Shown: piece by piece, positions 7,502-16,335 of the stretch
How positions within the stretch are numbered: position 1 is the first letter of the stretch
Layout of the letters: each line of letters opens with the position of its first letter
Source: Roseburia sp. 1XD42-69
GTDB lineage: Bacteria > Bacillota > Clostridia > Lachnospirales > Lachnospiraceae
NCBI RefSeq assembly: GCF_003612565.1
Contig: NZ_RAZG01000039.1
Location: forward strand, 1-37,532
Reading direction: 5' to 3'
Length of the DNA: 37,532 nt
The notes under the pieces: generated by a model
What the model saw: only the letters and a program-made list of their open reading frames with translations
What the model was told of the DNA's origin: nothing
Databases searched by the model: none
Made by a program: the position numbers and the translations under genes

Positions 7502-8725
7502 CTATTCTGAGGTAATCCGGCAGAAATTCTTCTTCCCACGTTTTAAGATAAAATCTGCCGCTTTGATATCTTCTAAGGTGTAAGAAGTATGAATATCTGT
7601 CACCTTTTCCCCGTTGACGGTAACCCCTCCCTGCTCCACATTACGTCTGGCTTCCCCTCTGGATTTGGAGAGAGAGGAACACACCAACAGTCCTAAAATG
7701 TCAATTTTTCCTTTCCGAAGATCCCCTTCCGTGATAGTTGCGGTGGGCATATCTGCTGCATTTCCGCCGCCGAAAAGGGCTTTTGCGCTTTCCTGGGCTT
7801 TTTTTGCCTCCTCTTCTCCGTGTACCAGGTTGGTAAGTTCAAAGGCAAGAATTTCTTTTGCCTGGTTTAGCTGGCTTCCCTCCCAAGATTCCATGGCCTG
7901 GATTTCTTCTAAGGGAAGGAAGGTCAGCATTTTAATACATTTTAACACATCATCATCAGAGACATTTCTCCAGTACTGGTAAAATTCAAAGGGAGAAGTT
8001 TTCTCCGGGTCAAGCCAGACAGCGCCGGACTGGGTTTTCCCCATTTTCTTTCCCTCGGAATTTAAAAGCAGGTTTATAGTCATTGCGTAGGCATCTTTTC
8101 CCAATTTCCGGCGGATAAGTTCTGTTCCCCCAAGCATATTGCTCCACTGGTCGTCTCCCCCAAACTCCATATTGCAGCCGTATTTCTGGTACAGCACATA
8201 GAAGTCGTAACTCTGCATAATCATGTAGTTAAATTCCAGGAAGCTTAATCCTTTTTCCATCCTTTGTTTGTAGCATTCTGCGGTGAGCATACGGTTTACG
8301 GAGAAATGGGAACCCACTTCCCGGAGCACATCAATGTAATTTAAGTCCAAAAGCCAGTCCGCATTGTTTACAAGAAGTGCCTTATCATCGGAAAAATCGA
8401 TAAAACGGCTCATCTGTTTTTTAAAACAGTCCACATTGTGGGCAATGGTTTCCGTTGTCATCATCTGCCGCATGTCTGTGCGGCCGGAAGGGTCCCCAAT
8501 CATGGCGGTTCCTCCGCCGATTAAAGCAATGGGCTTGTTCCCTGCCATCTGCAGGCGCTTCATCAGGCAAAGGGCCATGAAATGCCCCACATGAAGGCTG
8601 TCTGCGGTGGGGTCAAAGCCAATATAAAACACGGCTTTTCCATTGTTTATTAGTTCTTTAATTTCATTTTCGTCTGTGACCTGGGCGATTAAGCCCCTGG
8701 CAACTAATTCATCATACAGTTCCAT
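7502..8725 (-). CDS. tyrS: Tyrosyl-tRNA synthetase
   Basis: 407 residues, the normal size for bacterial TyrRS. It charges tRNA-Tyr with tyrosine in the cytoplasm. Seen in the sequence: the class I HIGH-type signature HVGH near residue 46, the GGDDQWSN tyrosine/ATP pocket, the KMSKS-type loop as KMGKT, and a C-terminal S4 RNA-binding domain ([19 protein letters not shown]). The start at 8725 has a modest AGAGG ribosome binding site. A T-box leader upstream (8876-9157) links expression to uncharged tRNA-Tyr. Two small membrane-protein genes follow on the same strand with gaps of 9 and 13 bases. Confidence 0.97.
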   Translation of the reverse strand: MELYDELVARGLIAQVTDENEIKELINNGKAVFYIGFDPTADSLHVGHFMALCLMKRLQMAGNKPIALIGGGTAMIGDPSGRTDMRQMMTTETIAHNVDCFKKQMSRFIDFSDDKALLVNNADWLLDLNYIDVLREVGSHFSVNRMLTAECYKQRMEKGLSFLEFNYMIMQSYDFYVLYQKYGCNMEFGGDDQWSNMLGGTELIRRKLGKDAYAMTINLLLNSEGKKMGKTQSGAVWLDPEKTSPFEFYQYWRNVSDDDVLKCIKMLTFLPLEEIQAMESWEGSQLNQAKEILAFELTNLVHGEEEAKKAQESAKALFGGGNAADMPTATITEGDLRKGKIDILGLLVCSSLSKSRGEARRNVEQGGVTVNGEKVTDIHTSYTLEDIKAADFILKRGKKNFCRITSE

Positions 8726-8790
8726 TATTTTTTACCTCTGCTTTCTTTATATTATTAAGCCTATGATATTCTGTATGTGGCCTGTGTAAT

Positions 8791-8868
8791 CGGGCAGGGA
8801 AGATTTTCTGACCCTGCCCGCCGCGCGGCCCGCATACCGCGTCAGCGGTAAACTTCCATATGTGGGCC
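8791..8868 (-). repeat. Two GC-rich inverted repeats between T-box terminator and tyrS
   Basis: First, a perfect 9-base inverted repeat, CGGGCAGGG (8791-8799) / CCCTGCCCG (8812-8820), with a 12-base loop. Second, GGCCCGCATA (8827-8836) pairs with TATGTGGGCC (8859-8868) with one wobble, enclosing an inner hairpin ACCGC-GTCA-GCGGT (8836-8849). Both are in the transcribed leader after the T-box terminator, where T-box mRNAs usually go straight to the gene. Neither has a U-tract. They are more GC-rich than the surroundings. Confidence 0.65.
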
Positions 8869-8875
8869 TGCGCAT

Positions 8876-8907
8876 AAAAAAATCCCCGCCCCGTAAAGGA
8901 CGAAGAT
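8876..8907 (-). terminator. T-box intrinsic terminator
   Basis: On the minus strand, ATCTTCGTCC pairs with GGGGCGGGGAT (ten pairs including wobbles) around a short loop, followed by a run of seven U. Its 5' side contains the CCUUU that must instead pair with the T-box AAAGG when tRNA is uncharged. Confidence 0.85.
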
Positions 8908-9157
8908 TATATTCGCGTTACCACCTTTGTTTACAGAAGACTCACATATTCTGCCTTAGCAGGTATCTATCAATACCCTGTACCATAACGGGTACAAACC
9001 GTCACAGCCTACTGCCTGATCTGTATTCAGGGTTTGGTGTGAAGCTCAAAGATGTATTCGCAAAAAACTCTCCATGCACCTCTCACCATCCGGTTGCTCT
9101 CTGTATGTGTCTGTTTTTTGCTACTTGTTCTTATCATAGCCTTAACTGTTTTTGATA
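8876..9157 (-). promoter_or_regulatory. Tyrosine T-box leader of tyrS
   Basis: The minus strand shows, in order, a stem I region with AGAGAGC and GGUGAGAGGUGC (about 9075-9105), a candidate specifier UAC (tyrosine codon) in GAAUACAUC (9054-9056 on the plus strand), the conserved T-box AAAGGUGGUAACGCG (8914-8930) and a terminator. AAAGG of the T-box is complementary to CCUUU at 8895-8899, the standard antiterminator pairing. A second UAC occurs in CUGAAUACAGAUCAG (about 9020-9035), so the specifier is not certain. Uncharged tRNA-Tyr would stabilise the antiterminator and switch on tyrS. Confidence 0.9.
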
Positions 9158-9161
9158 TCAA
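9133..9161 (-). promoter_or_regulatory. Second possible SigA promoter for tyrS leader
   Basis: Minus strand -35 TTGATA (9156-9161), 17-base spacer, -10 TATGAT (9133-9138). It lies just downstream of the stronger promoter at 9164-9192 and may be a secondary start. Confidence 0.35.
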
Positions 9162-9163
9162 GT

Positions 9164-9192
9164 ATTATAATGGTGAAGAATTGGTTTGTCAA
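9164..9192 (-). promoter_or_regulatory. tyrS: Consensus SigA promoter of tyrS T-box
   Basis: Minus strand TTGACA (9187-9192), exactly 17 bases, TATAAT (9164-9169): a full consensus promoter. Transcription would start near 9157 and give a leader of about 430 bases. It lies 60 bases from the divergent helicase gene. Confidence 0.85.
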
Positions 9193-9251
9193 CTGTTTTT
9201 CTTTTTCTTATTTTTTGGTAAAATAAGAAGTAACAATTATTTAGGGGGAAA

Positions 9252-12200
9252 ATGATGCTTACTTTATCAGACATACGGGATACGGCTTCCAGCAGGATAT
9301 ACCGAAAAGGCCTGGAGCTTCAGTCTTACAAGTTAGTGAAAAATTTTGAATACAGCATATTTGAGGAGTCGGACAACAGTGTGGTTGCCGATATGCAGGG
9401 AGAGTTGTGCGGGGATTTTGATACGGATTACACAGTAAGCGCCGTGGTGGATGAAAGTTACAGTGAAGTGAGGGAGTGGAGGTGCAGCTGTGAGGAGAGC
9501 TGGGACGGGATGTGCAGCCATTGTGTTGCACTTTTGGTGGAATATCTGCAAAAAAGGAAGGCAAAAGAAGTACTGGAAATAAAGTGGAAGAAAAAAGAAG
9601 GATTTTCCAAGGAATTTCATTCTAAAACCCCCATGCGCCTAAAGGGAATTTTAAAAGATTACAGTGCAAAAAGCAATTCTAAATATCTGATTCCGGAGAA
9701 CATAAGGGGGAAAATGGAGTTTACTCCCTATGTAAAGTGTTATTCAAAAAAGAGTATGTATGTGGATTTTAAAGTGGGCATGGAGTATAAATATGTGGTG
9801 AAAAATCTTATGAATTTTATCCGGGCAGTGGATAACTGTGAGAAGGTAGTCTACGGAAAAAGGCTGGAGTTTTGCCATAATGCAGAAGCTTTTACCTCTG
9901 TGTCCTTAAATCTAATTGATTTTGTACGCAGGCATCAGGAGGAGAATATGCGTCATTCCTATTACCGCTACAGTATGAGCATGGACAGAGAACGGGGACT
10001 GGATTTATCGGAAGCGGGAATGGAGGATTTTCTTTTTCTTATGGCCGGGGAGTATTTTGAAGGAAAACTGCCGGAAACGGAAGATACGGTGTGGCATGTA
10101 CAGGAGGAAAAGAAGAAGCCGGGGATGGAAATTAAGGGAGACGGGTATGGCATCACAGTGTATCTAAAAGACAGCAGCATATTATATGGAAGAAACTGCT
10201 ACTTTTTTTATGAAAATGGGGAAATCGCCCCCAGCAGCAAAAGGCTGAAAAGCCAGCTTGGGAGCTTTTTTGAGTATCTCATCCAGGAAGAGGGGCATCA
10301 GTGTTATATTGCCCAGGAAGACTTAACGGCTTTTTCCAAGGAGATTCTGCCTCTAATCAAAGAGCTTACGGTTTTGGAGTGTGAAAATTTTGAGGAGGAA
10401 ATGTATCTGCCGGAAAAACCGGAATTTGAATTATATGTGGATAAGATGGAGCATGATGTGGTGGCCGGCAAGGTGATGTGTATCTACAGAGAGCATAAAT
10501 ATAATCTTCTGGAAAAAAAGGGGTTTGACGGAGTCCGGGATTTGAAAGAGGAGATGAGGATTCGCAGTATTGTAGAGTCCTATTTTGAAAAAACCGATGG
10601 GGCGGAAGAGTTTTTTATTATACAAAAAGATGAGAATCTTTTGTATCAGCTAATTTCCGGGGGACTGAAAAGGTTAGATGAGTTAATGACAATTTATGCT
10701 TCCGATGCTTTTCAGAATATGAAAGTCCACAATTCTCCCAGCGTTGCAGTGGGAATTTCTTTAAAAAGCGGTCTTTTAGAACTTACTTTACAGTCAGAGG
10801 AAGTTTCCATGGAGGAATTGTCCTATCTTCTGGGGAAATATAACAGGAAGAAGAAGTTTATCCGCCTGAAAAACGGGGATTTTATTAATTTAAACCACGA
10901 CAATGGATTGGAGAGCCTGGCGGATTTAAAAGAAGACCTGATGTTTTCTGACAAAAAGATAAAAAGCGGGAAAATAGACCTGCCCATGTATCGGGCCATG
11001 TACTTAGACAGTTCCCTTAAGGACAGCGAATCTTTAAATGTGGAGAAGAATAAAGAGTTTAAAGCTGTTGTGCGGAATATGAAAACCATTGAGGACAGTG
11101 ATTATGAGATTCCTGGTTCTTTAAAAAAAGTAATGCGGGAATATCAGAAAAACGGGTTTCGGTGGCTAAAAACCCTGCGGGAGTATGGGTTCGGAGGTAT
11201 TTTAGCAGATGATATGGGACTGGGGAAAACCTTACAGGTAATCAGCCTGCTTTTGTCGGAGCAGCAGGATTTTAAAGGGAAGGGGGAAGAACAGAAACCC
11301 TCTCTTATTGTGTGTCCCGCTTCTTTGGTTTACAACTGGAAAAAAGAGATGAAGCGGTTTGCACCCTCTTTAGTCCCTGTTCTTGTTACCGGAGCTGCCC
11401 AGGAGAGGAAAGAGCAGATTGGAGGGATACAGCCAGGGGATGTGGTAGTTACTTCCTATGATTCCCTGAAACGGGATGTGGATTTATATGAAAAGCACAT
11501 TTTTGCCATAGAGGTGATTGATGAGGCACAGTATATTAAAAATCCTGTGACCCAGGCGGCGAACAGCGTAAAGGAGATTCATGCATCTTTTAAGCTGGCC
11601 CTTACCGGAACGCCGATTGAGAACCGTCTCAGTGAACTGTGGAGTATTTTTGACTATTTAATGCCGGGATTTCTCTACAGTTACAACAGGTTTCGCAATG
11701 ATATGGAAATTCCTATTGTATCGGCGGGGGACGAAAATAAAATGCAGCGTCTCCGGCGGATGATCCGTCCTTTTGTCCTTCGGCGTTTAAAGACAGACGT
11801 GCTAAAGGATTTGCCGGAAAAAATAGAAGAAAATGTATTCAGCCGGCTGGAAGGGGAACAATCAGCCCTGTACCATGCCCATGTGCAGAAAATGAAAATT
11901 ATGCTGGAAAAACAAGATGATGCGGATTTTGCCAAAGGTAAAATAGAGATTTTGGCGGAACTTACCAGGCTCAGGCAGATTTGCTGTGACCCGGCATTGG
12001 TATTTGAAGGGTATGGTGGGGAATCTGCAAAGATGGAGACCTGCATGGAACTGGTTGCCGGAGCTGTGGCCAGCGGACATAAAATTTTGTTGTTTTCCCA
12101 GTTTACTTCTATGTTAGACCATATAAGGGAGCAATTTGAAAAATCAGGGATTTCATATTATATGCTCACCGGCTCTGTGAGTAAGGAAAAGCGGATGCGC

Positions 12201-12533
12201 ATGGTGGAGGATTTTAACAAAGATGATACTCAGGTATTTTGCATTTCTTTAAAGGCAGGGGGGACAGGCTTAAATCTTACGGCGGCGGATATTGTGATAC
12301 ACTACGATCCCTGGTGGAATGTGGCGGTGCAGAATCAGGCCACAGACAGGGCTTACAGAATCGGGCAGAAAAACGTGGTGACTGTGTACAAGCTTGTGAC
12401 AGAAGGGACTATAGAAGAGAAAATTATTGAAATGCAGGAGAAAAAGAAACAGCTTGCGGACAATGTTTTAGGGGGTGCAGGGATGGAGAGCGGCTCATTT
12501 TCAAGGGAGGAATTACTGGAATTGCTGGGATAA
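9252..12533 (+). CDS. SWIM zinc finger / SNF2-family helicase
   Basis: 1093 residues, ATG at 9252 after AGGGGG. An N-terminal SWIM zinc finger is visible as C78-x-C80 ... C88-x-H90. The central region (about 200-600) matches in position the bacterial SNF2-helicase-associated domain. The SNF2 ATPase has GILADDMGLGKT with its P-loop near 652-660 and DEAQ near 756-759. The C-terminal helicase lobe includes LFSQFTSMLDHI, the GTGLNLTAAD region and DRAYRIGQ near 1032-1039. Such proteins are double-stranded DNA translocases that remodel protein-DNA complexes, with a known relative in Bacillus (YwqA type). The exact bacterial role is unsettled. It stands alone, divergent from tyrS, and I see no nuclease or methylase partner, so it is not an obvious defence system. 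Confidence 0.93.
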   Translation: MMLTLSDIRDTASSRIYRKGLELQSYKLVKNFEYSIFEESDNSVVADMQGELCGDFDTDYTVSAVVDESYSEVREWRCSCEESWDGMCSHCVALLVEYLQKRKAKEVLEIKWKKKEGFSKEFHSKTPMRLKGILKDYSAKSNSKYLIPENIRGKMEFTPYVKCYSKKSMYVDFKVGMEYKYVVKNLMNFIRAVDNCEKVVYGKRLEFCHNAEAFTSVSLNLIDFVRRHQEENMRHSYYRYSMSMDRERGLDLSEAGMEDFLFLMAGEYFEGKLPETEDTVWHVQEEKKKPGMEIKGDGYGITVYLKDSSILYGRNCYFFYENGEIAPSSKRLKSQLGSFFEYLIQEEGHQCYIAQEDLTAFSKEILPLIKELTVLECENFEEEMYLPEKPEFELYVDKMEHDVVAGKVMCIYREHKYNLLEKKGFDGVRDLKEEMRIRSIVESYFEKTDGAEEFFIIQKDENLLYQLISGGLKRLDELMTIYASDAFQNMKVHNSPSVAVGISLKSGLLELTLQSEEVSMEELSYLLGKYNRKKKFIRLKNGDFINLNHDNGLESLADLKEDLMFSDKKIKSGKIDLPMYRAMYLDSSLKDSESLNVEKNKEFKAVVRNMKTIEDSDYEIPGSLKKVMREYQKNGFRWLKTLREYGFGGILADDMGLGKTLQVISLLLSEQQDFKGKGEEQKPSLIVCPASLVYNWKKEMKRFAPSLVPVLVTGAAQERKEQIGGIQPGDVVVTSYDSLKRDVDLYEKHIFAIEVIDEAQYIKNPVTQAANSVKEIHASFKLALTGTPIENRLSELWSIFDYLMPGFLYSYNRFRNDMEIPIVSAGDENKMQRLRRMIRPFVLRRLKTDVLKDLPEKIEENVFSRLEGEQSALYHAHVQKMKIMLEKQDDADFAKGKIEILAELTRLRQICCDPALVFEGYGGESAKMETCMELVAGAVASGHKILLFSQFTSMLDHIREQFEKSGISYYMLTGSVSKEKRMRMVEDFNKDDTQVFCISLKAGGTGLNLTAADIVIHYDPWWNVAVQNQATDRAYRIGQKNVVTVYKLVTEGTIEEKIIEMQEKKKQLADNVLGGAGMESGSFSREELLELLG

Positions 12534-12571
12534 AAAGTTTAAGAGAAAATTAAGAAATATGGACAAGATTA

Positions 12572-12600
12572 TTGCAATATCCAGGTGAAAATGGTATATA
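12572..12600 (+). promoter_or_regulatory. Predicted SigA promoter of the CotH operon
   Basis: -35 TTGCAA (12572-12577), 17-base spacer, -10 TATATA (12595-12600), about 64 bases before the CotH start. It lies in the 130-base gap after the helicase gene and suggests independent expression rather than a sporulation sigma factor, although sporulation promoters were not excluded. Confidence 0.45.
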
Positions 12601-12663
12601 TAGAGGAAAAGACTTAACATTTGCTGTGCTTTATCAGGAAAGTGCATCGAAAAGGAACAAAAT

Positions 12664-14868
12664 ATGATAAACAGAACAAGAAAAAGAATTACGCTGCTTG
12701 CGGCAAGCTTCATTCTATGTGGAATATATCTTTTTTGTGCCCGCCATTTTGCGGCTGCATCTCCCCAGAAGGAGACGGAGCATGGGGAAGAGATGTATTG
12801 TTATGTAAACGGCAGGGAGGGAATTGAGGGAACAAGAATCCTCTCCCAGCGGGTGGATAAAAAGAATTATCTTTTTCTGCCGTCGGGAATGGATTTGTCC
12901 GCACTGCAGATAAATTTTTCCTGTCCCCTGGGAGAATGGGTTACCTTTGAGGATACACTTATCCGGGATAAGGTTTTGATTGATGTATTAAATAAGGGCA
13001 CATATAATAAGGAAAAAGAGTTTTATCAGCTCTCCTTTCAGGTATGTAATGCAGAGGGCCTGAACAAGGATTTTAAGCTTCGGATTATGCAGTCAGAATA
13101 TATTCCGGCAGTGTTTCTTGTCAGTGACGACCCGGAAAATGAGGGGAGGGGATGGGTGGAATCTACCCCGGACCACTCCAACGTGGCGGAGGCTTCCGTA
13201 TATGAAATGGATGAAGAAGGGAATCTTATCTGCAAGCAAAAGGCAGAAAAGCTGAGAATCCGGGGAAATTTTACGGCCAGTGCAAAAAAGAAAGCATATC
13301 AGATGAAACTTAGGGCCAAGGAAGATATGCTGGAAATCGGAGAACCCAGAAAAAGTTTTGCCCTTCTTGCAAATTCCTATGACACTACCTTACAGCACAA
13401 TACCATAACTTATCATCTGGGGAAAGAGCTGGGGCTTTCGGATTCTCCGGACTGTCGTCCGGTGGACGTGTATTATGACGGGGAGTATGCGGGAAATTAT
13501 CTTTTGACAGAACTTCCCGGGATTTCTAGGACCAATGTGGCTATAGAGGAAAACGGCAGTTATTTTATGCAGATAGACTACTCCCATTATATGGAAAGGG
13601 AGCATTACCTGGAACTTAGCAATGGTATGTTTGTAACTTTGGAAGAGCCGGAACATTGTTCCCAGGAACAGATAGAATATGTGAGGGGAATTTGGGAGGA
13701 ATTGGCGAAGTTAACAACATACGGGGGGGTTCATCCCACAAACGGTAAAACCATTGAGGATTATCTGGATTTGGATTCTTATGCCAGGTATTACCTGGTT
13801 CAGCAGTTTTCCAAGAATCCAGATGGGTTTAGCTCTTCCACATACTGCTATATTCCCTCAGATGAGGACAAGATATATTTTTGCAGCCCCTGGGATTTTG
13901 ATTTGTGTTATGGTATAGACCACCAGGTTTCGGAGCTTTTAAACCCCAATGGATACTATCCCGATAATGTGGGTTCCGACATTTCAACAATTCCCGTGGT
14001 AGCCCAGAGGATAAAAGACATATATGATGAAGAAATGTATCCTGTTGTGGAAGATATTCTTTTGGGGGACTTGGAAGAAAAAGGAGACTATATTAAATCT
14101 TTGGCGGGATATAATGAGGAGATTTATGCCTCCCAGAAAATGAACTATAAGCTGTGGGATTTTAACCAGACAGGAATGACCACTCTGTATAAGTCCTATG
14201 AAGACAGCGTGGCTGATTTAAAGGATTTTGTGGAAAAACGTCATAACTGGCTTTCCCGGGCCATAGAGGGCTGGGCAGGATGCCGGGAGGCAGAGGAAGT
14301 GGGCCTTGTGGTGGAAAAGCCTTTGGCGGGAATGCCTTTGGAGGAACAGATATCTCTATCAGATAAATGGTGCGGCGGAAAAATATTTTCTGCAGATATT
14401 TTAGAGCAGGATAAATATTTTGAGCCTTTGAAAGAATATCATTACAGGATTCTCCTTATGAGCCAGTATGGCAGCAGTTTTTCAGATAAAGTGGCTGTCA
14501 CCTCAAACCTTGGAAAAGTGGAATCCCAGAACATGCTGGAAAACGGCATGATGGAAGTTGTCTTAAATGTAGGTGTGCCGGAAGTTACAGATACCGTGTA
14601 TGAAGGGGTAAATTATGCTCCTGTTTACAATAAGGAATACTATTTGGCCCACTATCCGGAAGTGGTGGATTTCGTGGGAACAGAGGATGATGCGGTTTTG
14701 GAATATTTTGTCACGGAGGGCATGAATCAGGCACATCAGGGGTGTGAAGATTTTGATGTGAAAGTTTATATTGCCCGTTACCTGATGTTCGACGGATGGG
14801 AATATCCGGATATATATATGCATTATTTAACGGATGGGATTTTTCAGGAATGGTCAGGCAGACTTTAG
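12664..14868 (+). CDS. CotH kinase family protein (PF08757)
   Basis: 734 residues, ATG at 12664 after AAGGAA. An N-terminal membrane anchor (about 8-27) puts the rest outside the cell. The CotH domain shows the RIRGNFTASAKKKAYQMKL segment (about 198-216) with the family's basic residues, and PWDFDLCYG (about 409-417) holding the D-x-D expected at the metal/ATP site. CotH proteins are atypical kinases; Bacillus CotH phosphorylates spore coat proteins. The last 85 residues (from about 649) form a separate module, VYNKEYYLAHYPEVVDF then GMNQAHQG, that recurs in surface proteins of Lachnospiraceae. It heads a three-gene set with VTC and DUF4956 genes (gaps of 18 and 30 bases), a combination that recurs in Clostridia. 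A vegetative, surface-related role is more likely than a coat role. Confidence 0.88.
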   Translation: MINRTRKRITLLAASFILCGIYLFCARHFAAASPQKETEHGEEMYCYVNGREGIEGTRILSQRVDKKNYLFLPSGMDLSALQINFSCPLGEWVTFEDTLIRDKVLIDVLNKGTYNKEKEFYQLSFQVCNAEGLNKDFKLRIMQSEYIPAVFLVSDDPENEGRGWVESTPDHSNVAEASVYEMDEEGNLICKQKAEKLRIRGNFTASAKKKAYQMKLRAKEDMLEIGEPRKSFALLANSYDTTLQHNTITYHLGKELGLSDSPDCRPVDVYYDGEYAGNYLLTELPGISRTNVAIEENGSYFMQIDYSHYMEREHYLELSNGMFVTLEEPEHCSQEQIEYVRGIWEELAKLTTYGGVHPTNGKTIEDYLDLDSYARYYLVQQFSKNPDGFSSSTYCYIPSDEDKIYFCSPWDFDLCYGIDHQVSELLNPNGYYPDNVGSDISTIPVVAQRIKDIYDEEMYPVVEDILLGDLEEKGDYIKSLAGYNEEIYASQKMNYKLWDFNQTGMTTLYKSYEDSVADLKDFVEKRHNWLSRAIEGWAGCREAEEVGLVVEKPLAGMPLEEQISLSDKWCGGKIFSADILEQDKYFEPLKEYHYRILLMSQYGSSFSDKVAVTSNLGKVESQNMLENGMMEVVLNVGVPEVTDTVYEGVNYAPVYNKEYYLAHYPEVVDFVGTEDDAVLEYFVTEGMNQAHQGCEDFDVKVYIARYLMFDGWEYPDIYMHYLTDGIFQEWSGRL

Positions 14869-14886
14869 AATGTATTGGAGTAAAAA

Positions 14887-15627
14887 ATGGAGACAAAATT
14901 GGAAAAAAAGCCGGATAAATACCGGCATGAGTTGAAATATTCCATAGACAAAAGACAGCTTGAAACACTGAAACTGCGCATTCCGGCAGTTATTCCTTTA
15001 GACCCCCATGTGGGGGAAAAAGGATTCTATGAGATAAGGAGCCTTTATTTTGATGATGTAGATAACCGTTGTTATTATGAGAATGAAAACGGGACAGACC
15101 CAAGGGAAAAATTCCGCATCCGCATATACAATGGCAGCACAGAGCGTATCCGGCTGGAACTTAAGAGGAAGGAGAGGGGCAAGACCTTAAAAACTTCCTG
15201 CCCCCTTACAATAGAGCAGTGTGCAAATCTGATGGATGGCAGAGGAATTTCCTGGGAGGAGGCAAAAGATAATCCTTTGTTGGCAAAGTTTTTCCTATGG
15301 CAGGAGTTAAAGGATCTAAAGCCTAAGGTTATTGTGGAGTATGACAGAATCCCATTTATCTGCCCGGAGGGAAATGTAAGAATTACTCTGGATATCAATA
15401 TCCGTTCTAGCGGCCGTGTGGAAGACTTTATGGGGGAAAAAATTCTCACAAGACCTATTATGCCTGTGGGAGGGCATCTTTTGGAAGTAAAATATGATGA
15501 ATTTCTGCCGGATTACATTTATCGAAGTATTCAGATGCGGGGATTAAGTCAGACCACATTTTCCAAGTATTACCTATGCAGGAAATTTGGCGCTTCCCAC
15601 AGATACAGCAGGGAATTTTCAGTATAA
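14887..15627 (+). CDS. VTC-domain (polyphosphate polymerase-like) protein
   Basis: 246 residues, about the size of a stand-alone VTC catalytic domain (PF09359). The tunnel-forming charged strands are present: HELKYSI (14-20), IRSLYFDD (50-57), KFRIRIY (75-81), LELKRK (90-95) and, near 195-205, HLLEVKYDEFLPDY. In yeast Vtc4 this fold makes polyphosphate from ATP. The bacterial versions next to CotH and DUF4956 are mostly uncharacterised. The protein is soluble and cytoplasmic, with no signal peptide. It sits between the CotH gene and the membrane protein, so the three probably act together, perhaps feeding a phosphate-rich polymer or phosphoryl group to the surface. That last step is inference. 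Confidence 0.88.
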   Translation: METKLEKKPDKYRHELKYSIDKRQLETLKLRIPAVIPLDPHVGEKGFYEIRSLYFDDVDNRCYYENENGTDPREKFRIRIYNGSTERIRLELKRKERGKTLKTSCPLTIEQCANLMDGRGISWEEAKDNPLLAKFFLWQELKDLKPKVIVEYDRIPFICPEGNVRITLDINIRSSGRVEDFMGEKILTRPIMPVGGHLLEVKYDEFLPDYIYRSIQMRGLSQTTFSKYYLCRKFGASHRYSREFSV

Positions 15628-15657
15628 AATAAGCTTTATTACAGGAGGAGAAACGAA

Positions 15658-16335
15658 ATGACGACATTTCAGGATATTTTTAAGAAATCCTTTCTGGAAG
15701 GCTATGCTGCCTCCGGATTAACGACAAAAAGCATTATATTTTCTTTATTGCTTGCCAGTGCTTTTGCCCTGTATATATTTATCGTATACAGGTCTTTTAC
15801 CAGAAAAACTTTTTATTCCAAAAGTTTTAATATTTCCCTGGCGGCTTTAACCGTGATTACGGCGGCAGTTATTTTGACAATTCAGTCCAGTATTGTGGTT
15901 TCACTTGGTATGGTAGGTGCGCTGTCCATTGTCCGGTTCCGGACGGCGGTGAAAGACCCCATGGATTTGGTTTTTCTGTTCTGGGCAATTTCCATTGGTA
16001 TTATCTGCGGCGCCGGGCTGGCAGGAATTGCAATATTTGAGTCTGCTATTGTCACTGCGGGGATTTTTATCCTGGAGTTATTTCCGGTGGCGAAAGCTCC
16101 CATGCTTCTCATTGTAAATGCCACAGAATTTAGTGCGGAAAAACAGGTTTTAGGGCTGGTGAAGGAGTACAGCAGCGCTTATAAGGTAAAATCCAGGACC
16201 ATGGAGCCTGACAGGGTGGATTTTATTGTGGAAGTAAGGATAAAAAATGAGGAAGAGTTTATGGAGAAAATGGCAGGAATGGAACATATTCTCCGGTGTT
16301 CCCTGGTGTCACATGACGGGGAAGTGACGTTTTAA
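15658..16335 (+). CDS. DUF4956 membrane protein
   Basis: 225 residues, ATG at 15658 after AGGAGG. Four hydrophobic helices lie in the first 145 residues. The conserved loop GALSIVRFRTAVKDPMDL (about 87-104) between helices is the family's hallmark. A soluble C-terminal domain of about 80 residues (from ATEFSAEKQVLGLV) has a ferredoxin-like strand/helix pattern. Function unknown. Family members usually lie beside VTC and CotH genes, as here. The gene overlaps tail-to-tail by 4 bases with the EamA gene, leaving no room for a terminator between them. Confidence 0.88.
   Translation: MTTFQDIFKKSFLEGYAASGLTTKSIIFSLLLASAFALYIFIVYRSFTRKTFYSKSFNISLAALTVITAAVILTIQSSIVVSLGMVGALSIVRFRTAVKDPMDLVFLFWAISIGIICGAGLAGIAIFESAIVTAGIFILELFPVAKAPMLLIVNATEFSAEKQVLGLVKEYSSAYKVKSRTMEPDRVDFIVEVRIKNEEEFMEKMAGMEHILRCSLVSHDGEVTF

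Noticed and set aside
9259-9620. Two overlapping minus-strand frames of 95-101 residues opposite the helicase N-terminus
   Set aside because: They lie antisense to the clear SWIM-domain coding frame, have no ribosome binding site and show no family signature.
9252-12533. SNF2/SWIM helicase as part of a defence system
   Set aside because: No nuclease, methylase, phospholipase or other defence partner lies next to it; neighbours are tyrS and the CotH operon.
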